Below, one piece after another: positions 44,865 to 56,809 of a DNA stretch of 64,000 bases; positions within the stretch are counted from its first letter, which is position 1, and every line of letters starts with the position of its first letter. The DNA is from Sequoia sempervirens (Eukaryota > Streptophyta > Pinopsida > Cupressales > Cupressaceae): positions 702,919,360 to 702,983,359 of the forward strand of contig VDFB02270651.1 of the NCBI GenBank assembly GCA_007258455.2. Reading direction: 5' to 3'. Under the pieces are notes generated by a model. It did no database searches, was not told where the DNA came from, and saw nothing but the letters and a program-made list of their open reading frames with translations. The position numbers and the translations under genes are program-made.

Positions 44865-46143
44865 TGACAGGTTGTTGTTAGGTCCTAACACTTTAGTGAA
44901 TAAACACATGAATATATCGACCATGCAGTGTCCAACGACTATATGCAATAGAAGACATCTCAACTTCTCTCTCTCAGGTTTCCTAAACACTAACCAACTG
45001 AATAAAAGTTCTAAGCTAAAGGGCCTCTAATCTTGAAAGCAATGAATCATCTATCTAGAAAGTGGAAAATAATTCAAACCAGAAAATAGAAAACTATAAA
45101 TTTGAAAAGCATCACCACTAAACTAGAAAACATGGAAATGATTAACCTAAAGAATGCATAAATTGCTGAAGAAGTAAAACATGTAAATAAACTAGGAAAC
45201 ATTTATGTAATGCAAAAGATAACAATTCCATTGCTAACATAAAAAAATTTAACATAATCAACTTAAGAAAGGTGCTCCAGACATTCAAATGTTAAGTTTA
45301 GGAACTACAGACTTAGCTGCAACCTGCAGGCTTGAATCTAACAACATAAAATATACACATGAAGATGAATTGCAATTTCAATTGTTATCTATTCAAATAA
45401 AATATAAAATAAGAAGTAGAGTACTTATCTAACTATCTATAACCCTCGAATGGCTAGCTCTCGGGTGTGTCTACAACTATCTCAGATCACATGCACTGGA
45501 AATCTCTAAGTTACTTCATCCCAAAGACTTCATTCACATCGCTCAGTAATTCAAAGAGTGGCAGGAAAACTCATTTTTATTCATATGGTAGTTTTTACTC
45601 AAAAGATATATTGGCAGCATAATGATAATCTTCTTCTATTCATCATTTATAATAGCTACATATTTATATGAAAATGACTATTGAAATCCTACTTTCCAGT
45701 TGATAGAGTATTTTTTAACAGATTTTCAATAATTGATGGACTTCAAAGCCCATGAAATACAATATTAAAGAGGCTCATACAAGCCATAAAGTTTTTGAAA
45801 CTAAAAAATAACAGACTATGAAGACTTGACCCAAAACATGTGCTCCTAAAATTTTGGCACCTGCTCGCTTGTTTTCAAAAGTATCAAGATCCATGTTCAT
45901 TCCCCTTTTGGATGGAATGGTCATTGGAAGTGGAGTTGACTTGTGAAATTCTCAAAGACTAAACCATTAAATCAACATAAGTTTAATTCACCTAACTTCA
46001 AGAAGTAAAGTTTGCACGCTTATTCATAAAAAGAGAGCAATTATTTTTCCTAAAGGTAATCAATTGGCAGGGTAATTTGGGTTAAAAGGTTTATATTTTC
46101 ATATTGATTCCATTATGTTGATGAGGTTATTTTTACCTCATCA
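44865..46143 (-). repeat. 5' LTR of Athila-like element
   Basis: Partner of 35403-36683, same TGATGAGG start (minus strand) with its terminal stem-loop, ending CCTGTCA just before the primer site. Inserts/deletions between the copies are few. Confidence 0.9.
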
Positions 46144-46400
46144 ATGTTTCTGCTTTTGCAATGGAAATTTCAATGATAAATAGAAAAATTAAGGGAAGGA
46201 ATGACTAAATCATAAAGTGTTGCAACTCACCAGCCTTAAATGGCTTCTTTGAAGGACTGAAGTCATACACATCACCTTGAGGTCTTGGATCTTTCTTTCT
46301 TGATTTTCTTGAATGCTTTAGTGAGAGTATAAACTTATGCTTAGAATCACACTAAAGTAGAGAAATATATGTCAAGAGGGGTCCAACTATATAAATGTTG
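46144..46400 (-). repeat. Family R repeat, piece right of nested element
   Basis: Continues the family R copy cut at 35402. GTTGCAACTCACCAGCCTTA then GGACTGAAG match 62765-62820, and more loosely 50770-50810. On the minus strand a TTTATATAG TATA-like box lies near 46395 and a TG/GTGAGTT potential splice donor near 46227, with a leader between. The same arrangement is seen in the other copies, so this is a promoter-bearing LTR. Confidence 0.6.
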
Positions 46401-47928
46401 AGGAGATAGGATGACTAAGGACAAAGGGAGGTGATCAATCCCCTAGGATCCAAGATCCCATGGAATATCAACATAGGCACAAAGGAACATACATATGTAT
46501 GATATGTAGTAAGACAGCATACACTAACATACAATGTCAAAATAAAATGCAAAAAGAGGTTATGGACAAAAAAGTTGTCATGCTAGGATCCACACCAAAG
46601 GCGTTCATGACTCACACAATAGCAAAGTATGATATTTACTAGGTGAATCACAAATATGAAGGCACATAGGCTAGTGAAGTCTGATATTCACTAAGTGATC
46701 CCCCAAGACAAGGTAGAAAAATGAGAAACTCACTAGGTCTAGTGAGAACTTCTTTTCACTAGGTGTGTACCCATGTCAACAATACCAAGAGTTATACTTC
46801 CTAATAACTCTGATTAGGTGCTACAAAATGATCAAAATGTTATGCCAATACAACACTAAGTTCTATGCTTGTGAATGAAGTGAAGCAAAGAAAATTTCAA
46901 TGTCAATGTCAACATCAATGCATCACTAAGTCCAATGCCTATGAATAAAGTGAAGCAAAATAATGCCAATGTATGCCCCCACTTTAAAGGAATTACAAAA
47001 CACCATGTTGTGAGAAATTAATTTAAAGTAGAAAAATGATAAATGCCAAAATATCACAAGAGCTTATTTGGAAAGCCCTATGCCAATGATATTTTTCTAA
47101 ATAAAGCTACATCATGAGAAGGGGTTGCCCCAAAATGCAATACAAAAATCAACATAGAATATGAACACATAAGGAATCTAGGGTCAATATACATCATTTC
47201 TACAGTAATATGATAGAGCTCAGAACTAACATTATTCCCCAAATACTTGTGGAATAGAAAACATAATGGAGGAATGACACATAGAGAGAGAAAATAAGAT
47301 TCTTTTTGGGAAAACATGGAAGAGACCTAAATGTCTCAATGCCTTGCATCGTCCCCAAAAGGAAAACACAAGATAAAATAAAAGATAAAGTTTATGACAT
47401 ATAGAAGAATGAAGATACAAATACAAGAATGTTATGAAAAGTTTGTTTCCATTGTATCCTTGCATCAACAGAGCAACAAGGGTCATCCAAAGAAAACTCA
47501 CAAACACTAAGACATGCCAAGTAGCACAACATGGGAGAACACATCACGTGCAAGAAAATACAAAGAACACATAAAAAAAAAACATAAAGGAGTACCACAC
47601 ATGCGAGCTAACCTAAAGTAGGTCATTTGCATCCCAATCTTGCTCATCATATAGATAACACAGACAACTAGTTAAAAGGACTACAAAAAATATCATATTA
47701 GGAGCATATCTAGGTGCACACATGTGGTGGGTCTCTCTCATTAGGAGGATTATCATAGTTGCCCCCATCTAAATTCCTTTTCTTTGAAAACAACACTTTA
47801 AGCTCATTATGGACTTATTCATTAATTTTAGCAATTTAATCATCATCATCCAAATTAATCACAATGGGAGGTTTTATAACAATAGCTGTTGAATTTTCTT
47901 GTTTAACTTCTTGTTTTAGTTCCATTTA
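46401..47928. other. Probable U3 of family R and unassigned DNA
   Basis: Contains a two-copy 70-bp repeat (46854-46994) and scattered CACTAGGT phrases at 46690-46770. Open frames on the minus strand at 47078-47598 carry hydrophobic text without any known motif. No gene supported. Confidence 0.35.
46854..46994. repeat. Tandem duplication, 70-bp period
   Basis: CACTAAGTTCTATGCTTGTG followed by AATGAAGTGAAGCAAA at 46854 recurs as CACTAAGTCCAATGCCTATG followed by AATAAAGTGAAGCAAA at 46924. Confidence 0.75.
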
Positions 47929-48920
47929 TTATTTTGATGAAAGTTGTAATTCTTCCTGAGTTGTTTGCATAGGTGTTGGATTATCATGCGATATTTTATT
48001 CTTTTCTTCCAATTGATGAGTGATAGCATGATGCCTACACCTACGTTCTTTAGCATTTTGGTTTATTCTTGCACAATTTTTAATTTGTGATGAGGTAGGA
48101 GTGGGTTTCACATCCATTGGTTTCTTTTCTTCTCTTAAGGGAGGAACTAAAGGAACTGTTGGGGTTGGGAAACCATTGTCTCTTTAGGTTTATACACTTG
48201 TTTTATATTTGGAGGCACAAAAGGAATCATTTGATTATCTCTTGGTCTTTTATATGATATGGGTGGAGGAACTACAACATATTTTCCTTGGTTACTTGGA
48301 AGGATCTTGGCTTGATGCATAGGTTCATCCATAACAAGCAGCGGAAAAGGAACAACAATGGACCTATCATTATCAGGAATATTGGTAAGAGATAACTCTA
48401 TTATGTACTTTGCCTTAAACTTTTGGCATGACTTGAAAAATAAATATTCACAAGGCTTTATAGGTTCCATAGGTTGAGGCCAAAATAAATCCAATGAAAA
48501 ATTCCCACAGGAAGACAAAGGATTAAACCCACTATGATGCACTATAAATATCTCATTTTCAAAGGGGAACTTTATGCACTTGTGAATAACTGATGGGTCG
48601 ATATTCATGGAGTGTAGCCATGGGTAGCCTAGCTTCACATGAAATTGGTTTGATGTCAAGATGATGGAGAATGAGACATATAATTATTTTGGTCCAACTT
48701 TAAGAGGAAGAGTGATTTAACCTATCATAGGGTGAGAAAAATTATCATGATAAATTTCAACCATGCTTTTGATTTTTCATAAGAATATTGATAAAGCTCT
48801 TGCACAAACAAGAATTCCTCAGTGATCACATTATCTACACACACAAGATCAATGAGTATTCCTTGTACATTTTTTCATTGATGTGGCAATGTAGAGAGGA
48901 CCATTGGGTGCATGTCTAGG
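47929..48920 (-). pseudogene. Ty3/gypsy protease region of family R element
   Basis: From the right, the frame gives GILIDLVCVDNVITEEFLFV (48862-48800), the protease active-site passage. Related gypsy elements have 'vLIDgGsgVNviTee', so the G of D-x-G is lost. Then come ITLPLKVGPK and, in the 170-codon block 48147-48659, MTSNQFHVKLGYPWLHSMNI followed by DPSVIHKCIKFPFENEIFIV. The latter is the protease C-terminal 'lLGrPWlH...vpStlHq.vKF' motif. A Pro-rich linker (PPPISYKRPRDNQMIPFVPP) and a further block, 47929-48117, follow. No RT or integrase is left. It lies between two family R repeats (46144-46400 and 50041-51140), which would be its 3' and 5' LTR pieces. Confidence 0.7.
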
Positions 48921-50040
48921 TGCATCACTATGGTTGAAAGCAATGTCTATGAATATGAAGTAAATGTTAAGGCTAACTACTTATTTGTTTTTCCAAGTGA
49001 AAATGCACGTAAAAATTCATTCCCTCTAGAGGGAGAGGGAGAGTATCACCTAAAAGTGTATGGACTAAGGACTTGATAGTAATGTCATCTGAGTTCAAAT
49101 TGCACCACATAGGTCAATTTATTGGATACCTTCAAAACTGAGTAATTCTTTGGTCGTTAGTTTTGTCAATAGATTACGTTTAGCCTAGTCTAAGTGAGTT
49201 TTGGTCATTCTCCAAAAAGTAAAATATTATTGTGTTTATTGTTAGAAGCTTGTCAATAGTAATTGATTTTATTACCTTGTTTTTTTATCAAGATAGGTCA
49301 CTATTGTGTTGTTGTGTTAATATGTCGATCAAGGATATTATGATCCATTTATTTTAATCGACCAATTAACTTAGAATATCAATCAAGTTAATTAGATCAT
49401 TATTGAATATGTTATTCTTGGAATATATAATTATGAATAAATATAAATTTATATGTATGTATGTGTAAAAATATAGGTAAATTGATTTAACGATTATCAT
49501 ATATATATTATGTATATTATTTATATTAAATGTAGGAAAGTAATTCCATGTTTAACAAAGTAATTTTTGTGTAATTTAAATTTATTTAAATAACCAACCA
49601 TGAGGGGCATATTGGCCTTCATCGTGGGCTTATTAAAAACCCTATTTTAATGCATAAGAGCCACAAAGTGGTAGTTATAATTGGTTATGTTTATATATTA
49701 AATGGCCATTTTAAAAGTCATACAAATTGGAGAATTCAACTATCACTTTAATGTTTTAAGCAATTATATTGAAATGTAGCAATGATTCTTCAAAATTGAT
49801 TTGTATTGAGCCATGTAGGAGCAACCTTAAATTGTGGTAAAGGAGGCAATTACAAGCTAATTTTTAATGCCTATAACATCCACTAAAGGTCATGGCATTA
49901 ATAGTTCAAAACTGAATTTGTTTTCCCTTTTAAATCTGCCAACATTTAAACCATAAAATGGCAATTCAATCATTTTTATTCACAACCACAACAAAGGAAA
50001 TGTAAAACTATCTTTTAATGCTTTTAAATCAGTTACTTAT
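48921..50040. other. Unassigned AT-rich region
   Basis: No motif found. May hold the degraded 5' part of the family R interior (leader and gag). Confidence 0.35.
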
Positions 50041-51140
50041 GAAATGATGGAAAATAGGGTTGGATTAATGTGAAAGGGGGAAAATGGGGTTATGATGGAC
50101 CTATCTTCCACTATTTCATTAGGAAATGAGATCCACACAATGAAAAGATTGTCAACCAAAAGGTGAGTCAAATCAAGGCGTGAATATGCTGATTTCCAAT
50201 TTTTTGCAAGGATGGGGGTCTTGATTAAATGACACTTTGGGGAGAAAGATTAAAAATGGAAAATTAACTCTAAAATGCAATCTATAAAGTGCATCTAATA
50301 GATTAAGGTCAATTCTGATTGAATCAAAAATAAAAATGCAAATCTGAGAAAGGGAAAATGATGTGTACAAGTCACCAAAAGTGCTTTTCCAAAGCTAACT
50401 AAGGACTCATTCACCCTATGGAAAATGGGTCCTAGCTAGGGCTTTGTAAAAATGGTTTTTGGTTTCTCTTCTCTTGTGTTTGCACTCCCAAATCTCCTAT
50501 TTTCACAATTAGATAGTTGGAAATAAATCTTGTAGGTGAGTTTCCATGAAACTACAAGAATGATGACAACAAATGCAACTTTGAAAACTTTGCAATTTTG
50601 CTCTTCAATAGAATAGATCTTCCACTTGAAATCTACAAACACAAATCATGAAGGAATTTTTATTTATTTATGGTGAATGGGGTTTTGCCTTGGTCAAACC
50701 CTATTTTGGTAATTAAACTTTGAAATGAAACAATGAAACATGAAGGAATGATAAATGACAAAAGTAATGTCACAACTCACCAAATCCTTGTTTGAACCTT
50801 GGAATGTAGATCTGCAACTTGCATGAAATGGTTTCAATGGATGTGGATCTTGATCTTGAGACTTGATCTGAAACAATTCCTTTGAATGCTTGAATGGATC
50901 TTGAACACTACATCAACATATTAGCTCAAATAACATGCATGATGAAAGAAGAATTTGACATGATAATGGATCTTGATTGCTGCAATAATTCTTCAATAAA
51001 TATGCTCTTGAATGCTTTGAAATGCTCTTGAATTTCTCTTGATAATCCTCACTTGAAATCTTAGGATGCTTCATAAAAATTTCTAGCTTGCTTGAAAGTC
51101 TTAGGATGAAACATAGTGAAATGACCTTATATTTATACAT
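50041..51140 (-). repeat. Family R repeat, second copy (putative 5' LTR part)
   Basis: Aligns with 62041-62950: TATTTCATTAGGAAA, GGACTCATTC, GGTTTTGCCTTGGTCAAACC then CTATTTTGGTAATTAAAC, AATGAAACAATGAAACATG and AACTCACCAAA occur in the same order. On the minus strand a TATAAATATAAGG box at about 51123-51135 precedes a leader that reaches a GGTGAGTT donor-like site near 50777. Confidence 0.7.
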
Positions 51141-52259
51141 ATGTTAGCATTAATTCCTGAAATTCAAATAACACAAGCCGACATGTGAATACACATTTGA
51201 AATAATTGAAATACCGCTAGAAAACATAATAAAAATTTAGGTCTTAGGCCTAAATGAGGACCCATTCACCCTTGGAAGAATGGGTCCTAGGTCACTTACC
51301 TAGGACACACATTCTCCAATGATAAATGTTATGTTATGGCATTAATGAATGTTGGGTTTGCCTCTTCATAAATTGTGATTAATTAGGTTTGGATTTGAAT
51401 TAAAGGGGACATGAATTAAGAAAATTTAATCTCAATTAATTAATAAAGCCCTAAATAAGTGTGAAAGTGTAAAGGTATACCTTACAACACCAAAAATAAG
51501 GCACAATTAAGGCCCTAAACTTAATGTGGATATGTAAAATACATATTACAACACTAAATTAAGGCATCATTCAGTTCATTTTATTATTAATATTTATTCC
51601 CAAATTAAGTGTGAAAAAAGGGATACTTTTTATACTTTTTCCTACACCACTTTAAACCATGGAAAATAGGGAGTGAATCAAGCCTTTATGAGAGGGATTT
51701 CTTTCTATTTTTGGCATAATGATTATGAATTTTGTGAGGGCACTAAGTTAGGATTAATTTTAGTTAGATTTAAATGCAGGAAATGTATAGGAAGAGTGGA
51801 GAACTATTTAAGCATGGAACAACAGATCGCTCAAAAAAAAAACCAAGGACATGACCAACTTAGTAGGCAGCCATGTTGGACATCCACAAAATCATGAAAG
51901 TTAGAGAAATGATGGAAGTTTAGGTAGTTACAACCATATTGTTAAACATGCAAGCAGAATGCTAGAGCATTAAATAGGCACTAGAAGACATATTGTCTCA
52001 TGGAATGATATGATTGTAGAATATACACACATGGGTTTTTGAAAAGACATTCAAAACCCTTAAGAAAATGCACTTGACAAGCTTAATGATAAATTCTATT
52101 AGCGTAACGAGAATTTGAGGTTGCGCATGATATTCATATATCCCATCTTTTCTTATGATAATTTGTGAACCCAACCTTATAACTTGGTATTTGGAGCTTA
52201 AAACTTGTGTAAGAGGAAGTAATCCTCTATTTGGTTTAAATGATATTATTTCCATGCTT
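51141..52259. other. Unassigned region
   Basis: AT-rich; the phrase GGCCTAAAT/GGCCCTAAAC recurs a few times with short CATTAAG spacers near 51240-51540. Small open frames (51673-51897 +, 51998-52255 -) carry no recognised motif. Confidence 0.35.
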
Positions 52260-53167
52260 GTATGATGTAATGTTAGTATTTTTTATATGACCATGTGTAT
52301 TTCAAGACAATGGCATAGTGTCATCAATACTTGTCTAAGAAGCCTAAGAATAGGTGAGATGGTAAACCTTATGGTTTTTGATAGGAATTGAATTAGAGGT
52401 AGTATCCTAGACCCTAGATGTTACATAAAAGTATCAAGGAATTCATTGACCAAGATGTTATATCAATCTAGTTATTTTGACCACCGTAGTGGGTAAGCAT
52501 TTATGAATGTAAACCTTTTGATAGCAGAACTAGTTGGTCTATAATTTTTTTTACCTTAGTAAACAAGAATACAATGTTTTACATGAAATACTTAAACCTA
52601 AAGGAAGTTTTATTCTTAATGGAGATCTAATCATTGCTATGGAGATTTTGTATAAATATTTTTCATACTATATTATTACTAGGAAGGCCAAGATGTTATC
52701 GTTATGTGTCAAGATTTGCTTAAAGTTTATATCTTGTGAGTAGTTTCTTTTGAGGGATTTGGTAAGACTCTAACAAGTGGTTGTATCCAAGACCTAGGTA
52801 GTTACATGAAAGTAATTCGAGTGTCCAAGTCAGAAATTACTAACAACCCAGATGAGTTATTTACTTAGTGAATCTTCACATTCTGAGAAAGGATTCTATA
52901 ACAGATCTACACACTAGACATATGAAAACTATAATACAAAGAATGAATCTTGAGTTTAAGATTTATATTTATATATTATACATGATGTACATTTTGTCAA
53001 TACTTTTAGTTTGTGACCAAGTGAGTCTAGTCAAAGATAGGGGGTCATTAGTATCAACTATTTGTGCATAGAATGGGAGAATAGATACTCTCATGGTTAA
53101 TATGAAGGACACAAATAAGTGGTAGTTACCAAGTCCCAAGGAGTTATGAGAACATAACTTGGATATT
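52260..53167. repeat. Degenerate ~370-bp tandem monomers, left part
   Basis: Similar passages containing AACAAGTGG-TG(T/A)ATCCAAGACC-TAGGTAGTTACATGAAAGTA, followed by a gap and CAATCTAG-TGAGTTAT, start near 52367, 52751 and 53096. A fourth is found at 61257, beyond the inserted LTR element. The copies are strongly diverged. Confidence 0.5.
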
Positions 53168-55758
53168 TGTTGATGGTGTTTTCTACACAACAACAACTTA
53201 GATAGAATATGAAAATCCTATCTCTCTTAAAAGGTAAATCTCTATCAACAAGCCTCAAGAGATAACCCCAAGGTCTCTAATGTTAGGTCTTGAAAATGCA
53301 TAGACAATTCAGATAATATGTAAAAATGTTGGTAATCACAAGGGGCCTTACAAATGAACAATGCTGGAAGCATACTTTCATCAGATGCAACAATATGGTG
53401 ATGCTTTTAATCCTAAACTAACCCAGATTCAAAATAAACAACAAAAGAGATAAGGGTTTCAGAGAGATTTCTAAGACTAAAACCTAAGATCAATCACAAC
53501 AATGATGAATGCTACAAATGGATAGATCCCCAATGAAACCAATCTCTGTTTGATCAAGGACAAGCCTACAACTCCACATAAATGGTGAAATCTTCTAAAG
53601 AAACTGAAGATTTTCAGACTTTGAACATTCATTCACATACCCAATAACTGACGTAATGCAAACAAGCATCCACAATTGAACTTAGCACAAAATAAGGCTT
53701 AGACTAACTTTACACAACAGATTACAATCAATAAATTGCTAAAAGTATGGATTGAAGATCGATCAACATCATTCACATTTCAACATTGGAATGAAAGAGT
53801 TGAAAACTAACATCTAACATCTGAGAATCAAGAACAAGAAACCATAAACTATCAAAGTGTAACACAAATCTTGCCAAATCAACAATCCAATTGCATTAAC
53901 TTCTCTAGCATTACATTTAAATTTTCAGTCTTTCTCCTCTCCTACAACTATTGACTTGCAGAACCTAACTCCTAACTTAGCCAATTCTAGCTTTCTATAG
54001 CTTCTAATCAGCTATTCTAACCTAGTCTAACTCTTTACAAATGAGAAGGCACTAGCCTTATATAGAAAATTACATTTTGAACCAATGGCCAAGATTTAAT
54101 TCATCCAATGACTACAATTGCACTTCTAGAAGCATCAAGCTATTACATTTAATTTGGGAGCTCATGGTACATCATCATCCAATTGTATAAAAGTAGTTAC
54201 ATCATGGAACAATGAGAAAATAATATTATTCCAACTTGTCATTAATGAAAATTTTGATTGAATGATGAAATCAACTTCACATGTCTTCTAGAAACTCCTT
54301 CCAGCTATAGACAATTTGGGCACAAATTCTTATGCAGGCCCCACTTTTAATAGTTGAGTTGAACTTCCAAAATTTTCCTGTTGGCACAAATCCATATGCA
54401 AGTCCCCCTTTTTGATCTATTTAATCTTGAAAAACAAATATCATCATTAGTAGCTCACATGTTATAAAAAAATCCCATCCAAATTAAAATAAAATTTTGG
54501 CCTTTTTAAAAAAACTTTCCATTTTTGAAATTTTATCCATTTTTGGAAATTTTTTATGTTCAATTTTTTCCATCTCAAGAATTTCATTTTCGAACATTTA
54601 AAATTTCAAGAAAAAATTTCCATTTTGGAAATTTTCCATTTTAGGAAGAAAAATTCATTTTGGAAAAAATTCCATTTTGGAAAATTTGATTTTGAGGGGG
54701 CTTGAAATTTTTCGAAAATGGAAATTTCAAGATTTTGAGGGGGGCTTGGAATTTTATGAAAATGGAAATTTCTGGAATTTGAGCCCTTTGCAGAAATAAG
54801 GCCATGGAGGAAATTTAGGGATTTCCATTAGGGACGAAAATTAGCGATAATTTCATATGCATTCTCGGGAAAATGACAAGGTGATGAAATTTTTGGAGAT
54901 TTCCTAGGGTGAGGGAATTCTGCGGGATGTTAAAATCTCTGAAATGCAACAATTATGGAAAATTAAGAGGCTAACAGAAATCGGGGATTTCTGCATTTCC
55001 ATCAGGGACAAAAATTAGTGATGATTTCATATGCATTCTTGGGGAAATGACAGGGCAATGGAAATTTCAGAGATTTCCTAGGGTGAGGGAATTCCGCAGG
55101 ATGCTAAAATCTCTGAAATGCAACAATTATGGAAAATTAAGAGGCTGACGAAAATCGGGGATTTCTGCATAGGGAGGAAATACTCGAATTCCTACAAGGT
55201 CAAAATCCCCTAAACCTCATAACTTTTTTTCTAGAAGGAATTTTCAAAAAAATCAAAAAACAACACTGCCTAATTTTTTGTCCTCTATCCATGGGTGCAA
55301 AAAAGAAAATTTCCATTTTGGAAAATTTTGGGATTTTGAAGGGTATTGAAAATTTCCAAAATGGAAATTTTGGGGATTTCCATTAAGGACAAAAATTCCC
55401 CATTTCCAGGCAAGGTCAAAATCCCCTAAACTCCATAACTTTTTTTCTAGATGGAATTTTCAAAAAGTTCAAAAAGCAACCCAACCTAATTTTTCATCCT
55501 TTATCTAGAGGTGCAAAAAATAATTACATATAACATTGAAAATTCACTTCAAAATCCCCATTTTCAAATTCCAAGATAGGTGAATTTCCCCCAAAGCCTC
55601 GAAATAGTGCCTCCATCAGACCCAGTATAGACTTAATACCAAAATAACCTCCCAAGAAGAGCAAAACCAAAATTTTTGACCAAGCCATGATGTAGAGATG
55701 CAAAAGAGAAAAAGAGGGTCCTCGCCTCTGGTGGGGTGTGTACAAAAACTGCACAACA
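53168..55758 (-). repeat. Left LTR (3' LTR in minus orientation)
   Basis: 2,591 bp. It contains the minus-strand TATA box CTATATAAGGC near 54056-54066, a long low-complexity section of CCATTTTGGAAA palindromes (about 54500-54780 and 55310-55380), and a 174-bp tandem duplication that the right LTR lacks. No polypurine tract is visible immediately beyond it (55759-55790). Confidence 0.88.
54820..55167. repeat. 174-bp tandem duplication inside the left LTR
   Basis: The passage from GGGATTTCCATTAGGGAC through ATTTCATATGCATTCTCGGG, TTTCCTAGGGTGAGGGAATT and GCAACAATTATGGAAAATTA occurs twice (CATATGCATTCT at 54854 and 55028). The right LTR has it once (near 60480), explaining most of the length difference between the LTRs. 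Confidence 0.85.
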
Positions 55759-56809
55759 AATAGCGACTCCATTGGGGAAATGCTCTAGAAAATTTTGATG
55801 ATGAACAAGAATCAAGAACCCATAATCTTTGATTTTGATCTCCCTATTAGGCAAACAAATCAAAATGCAAGCTTAAAAAATCAGAACCAAAGGTAGATTG
55901 AACCTTCCATAAACTTAAAATCCAAGTGTGTGTAAATGAGTTCATTTCCCTCCTTGATCTACTGCAGAAACCAAGCTCAATCAAGCTAGGCTACGTAAAT
56001 GATTCTAACTCCAAAAGTAACCTGGATAGAGCCTCATTGCCAATCAAGCGTCCATAGTCCCAACAAGGTTATCATTGTGATTCTCCCGAACATAGCTCTA
56101 TTGCCAGCTAGGCATCCATAGCCCTGATAGAGATATTCAGATTCTCCTGATAAGTTGAATTCACTCATTTAATTTTCAATATTTTCTCTTTTCTTTTTTC
56201 TTTTTGATATTTCTTTTCTTTTTGCTTTTTTCATTTCAACCTGTGAACAATGAAGTTCACACTCAGGGCTGAGAACCACAGTGGCACTGAAGCAAAAATA
56301 GGATTTTTCACTTAACATGACCTTACCAGGAGCCTAACAATAACCTCAAGATTCTTAATATGTATGAAAGATATAAGATTCCAGAATACTTTAGGTCTAA
56401 ATCAAACCAATGACCCATCCTCTTTAAATTAAACATTCAGACTGCTTGACACTAACAAAAGATCTTGACCATCCATTCAAGACACATGATTAAAGTTCAT
56501 TAACGGAACACTCAGAATAGTCCCAGATAATAAAATGGTTGTTGTGCAAATGAAAATATCCCCAACAAAAGCAGAGGGACCCTGAACCAGAGAAGCAATG
56601 CAAAATCAAAGCCACCTAAACTAACTAAAGAAAACTAATCCTAAAGCAATCTATCCTAAAGAAAACAAAAATAGACTAAAGCAAAAGAAAAGCAGAGAAA
56701 ATTGCATTTATTCAAATCAACATTATGTACAAAGACACTCAAAGTGGCTCATGATCAGACAAGGCAAATTGAGTCCCACCCCCATATGGTTAATCAATGC
56801 ACAAACAAG
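55759..56809. other. Interior region 3' of the gag-like frame
   Basis: Untranslated sequence in the minus orientation. A 70-base pyrimidine-rich stretch at 56166-56237 (purine-rich on the minus strand) is conspicuous but lies 400 bases from the LTR. At 55759-55785 the plus strand reads AATAGCGACTCCATTGGGGA, which resembles a primer-binding site for the opposite orientation. A short plus-strand frame starting ATGATGAACAAG at 55799 soon ends. Confidence 0.5.

Larger units (their letters stand above)
35403..46143 (-). mobile_element. Athila/Tat-like Ty3/gypsy retrotransposon, full-length, nested
   Basis: A 10,741-bp minus-strand element with 1.28-kb LTRs, a tRNA-Asp-type primer site, gag, protease, RT, RNase H, integrase, a ~2.3-kb non-pol region and a clean polypurine tract. 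Flanks are GTGTT (35398-35402) and ATGTT (46144-46148), a 5-bp target duplication with one change. Length, primer type and the long region between integrase and 3' LTR fit the non-chromodomain OTA branch (Athila/Tat); I lean to Athila because of the primer and gag wording. Over about 220 LTR bases compared by eye I count roughly 11 substitutions. The insertion interrupts a copy of family R. Confidence 0.9.

Noticed and set aside
47078..47598. Hydrophobic minus-strand frames as membrane proteins
   Set aside because: Three overlapping short frames in different phases, rich in Phe/Leu/Cys as expected from translating AT-rich DNA; no start context or homology recognised.
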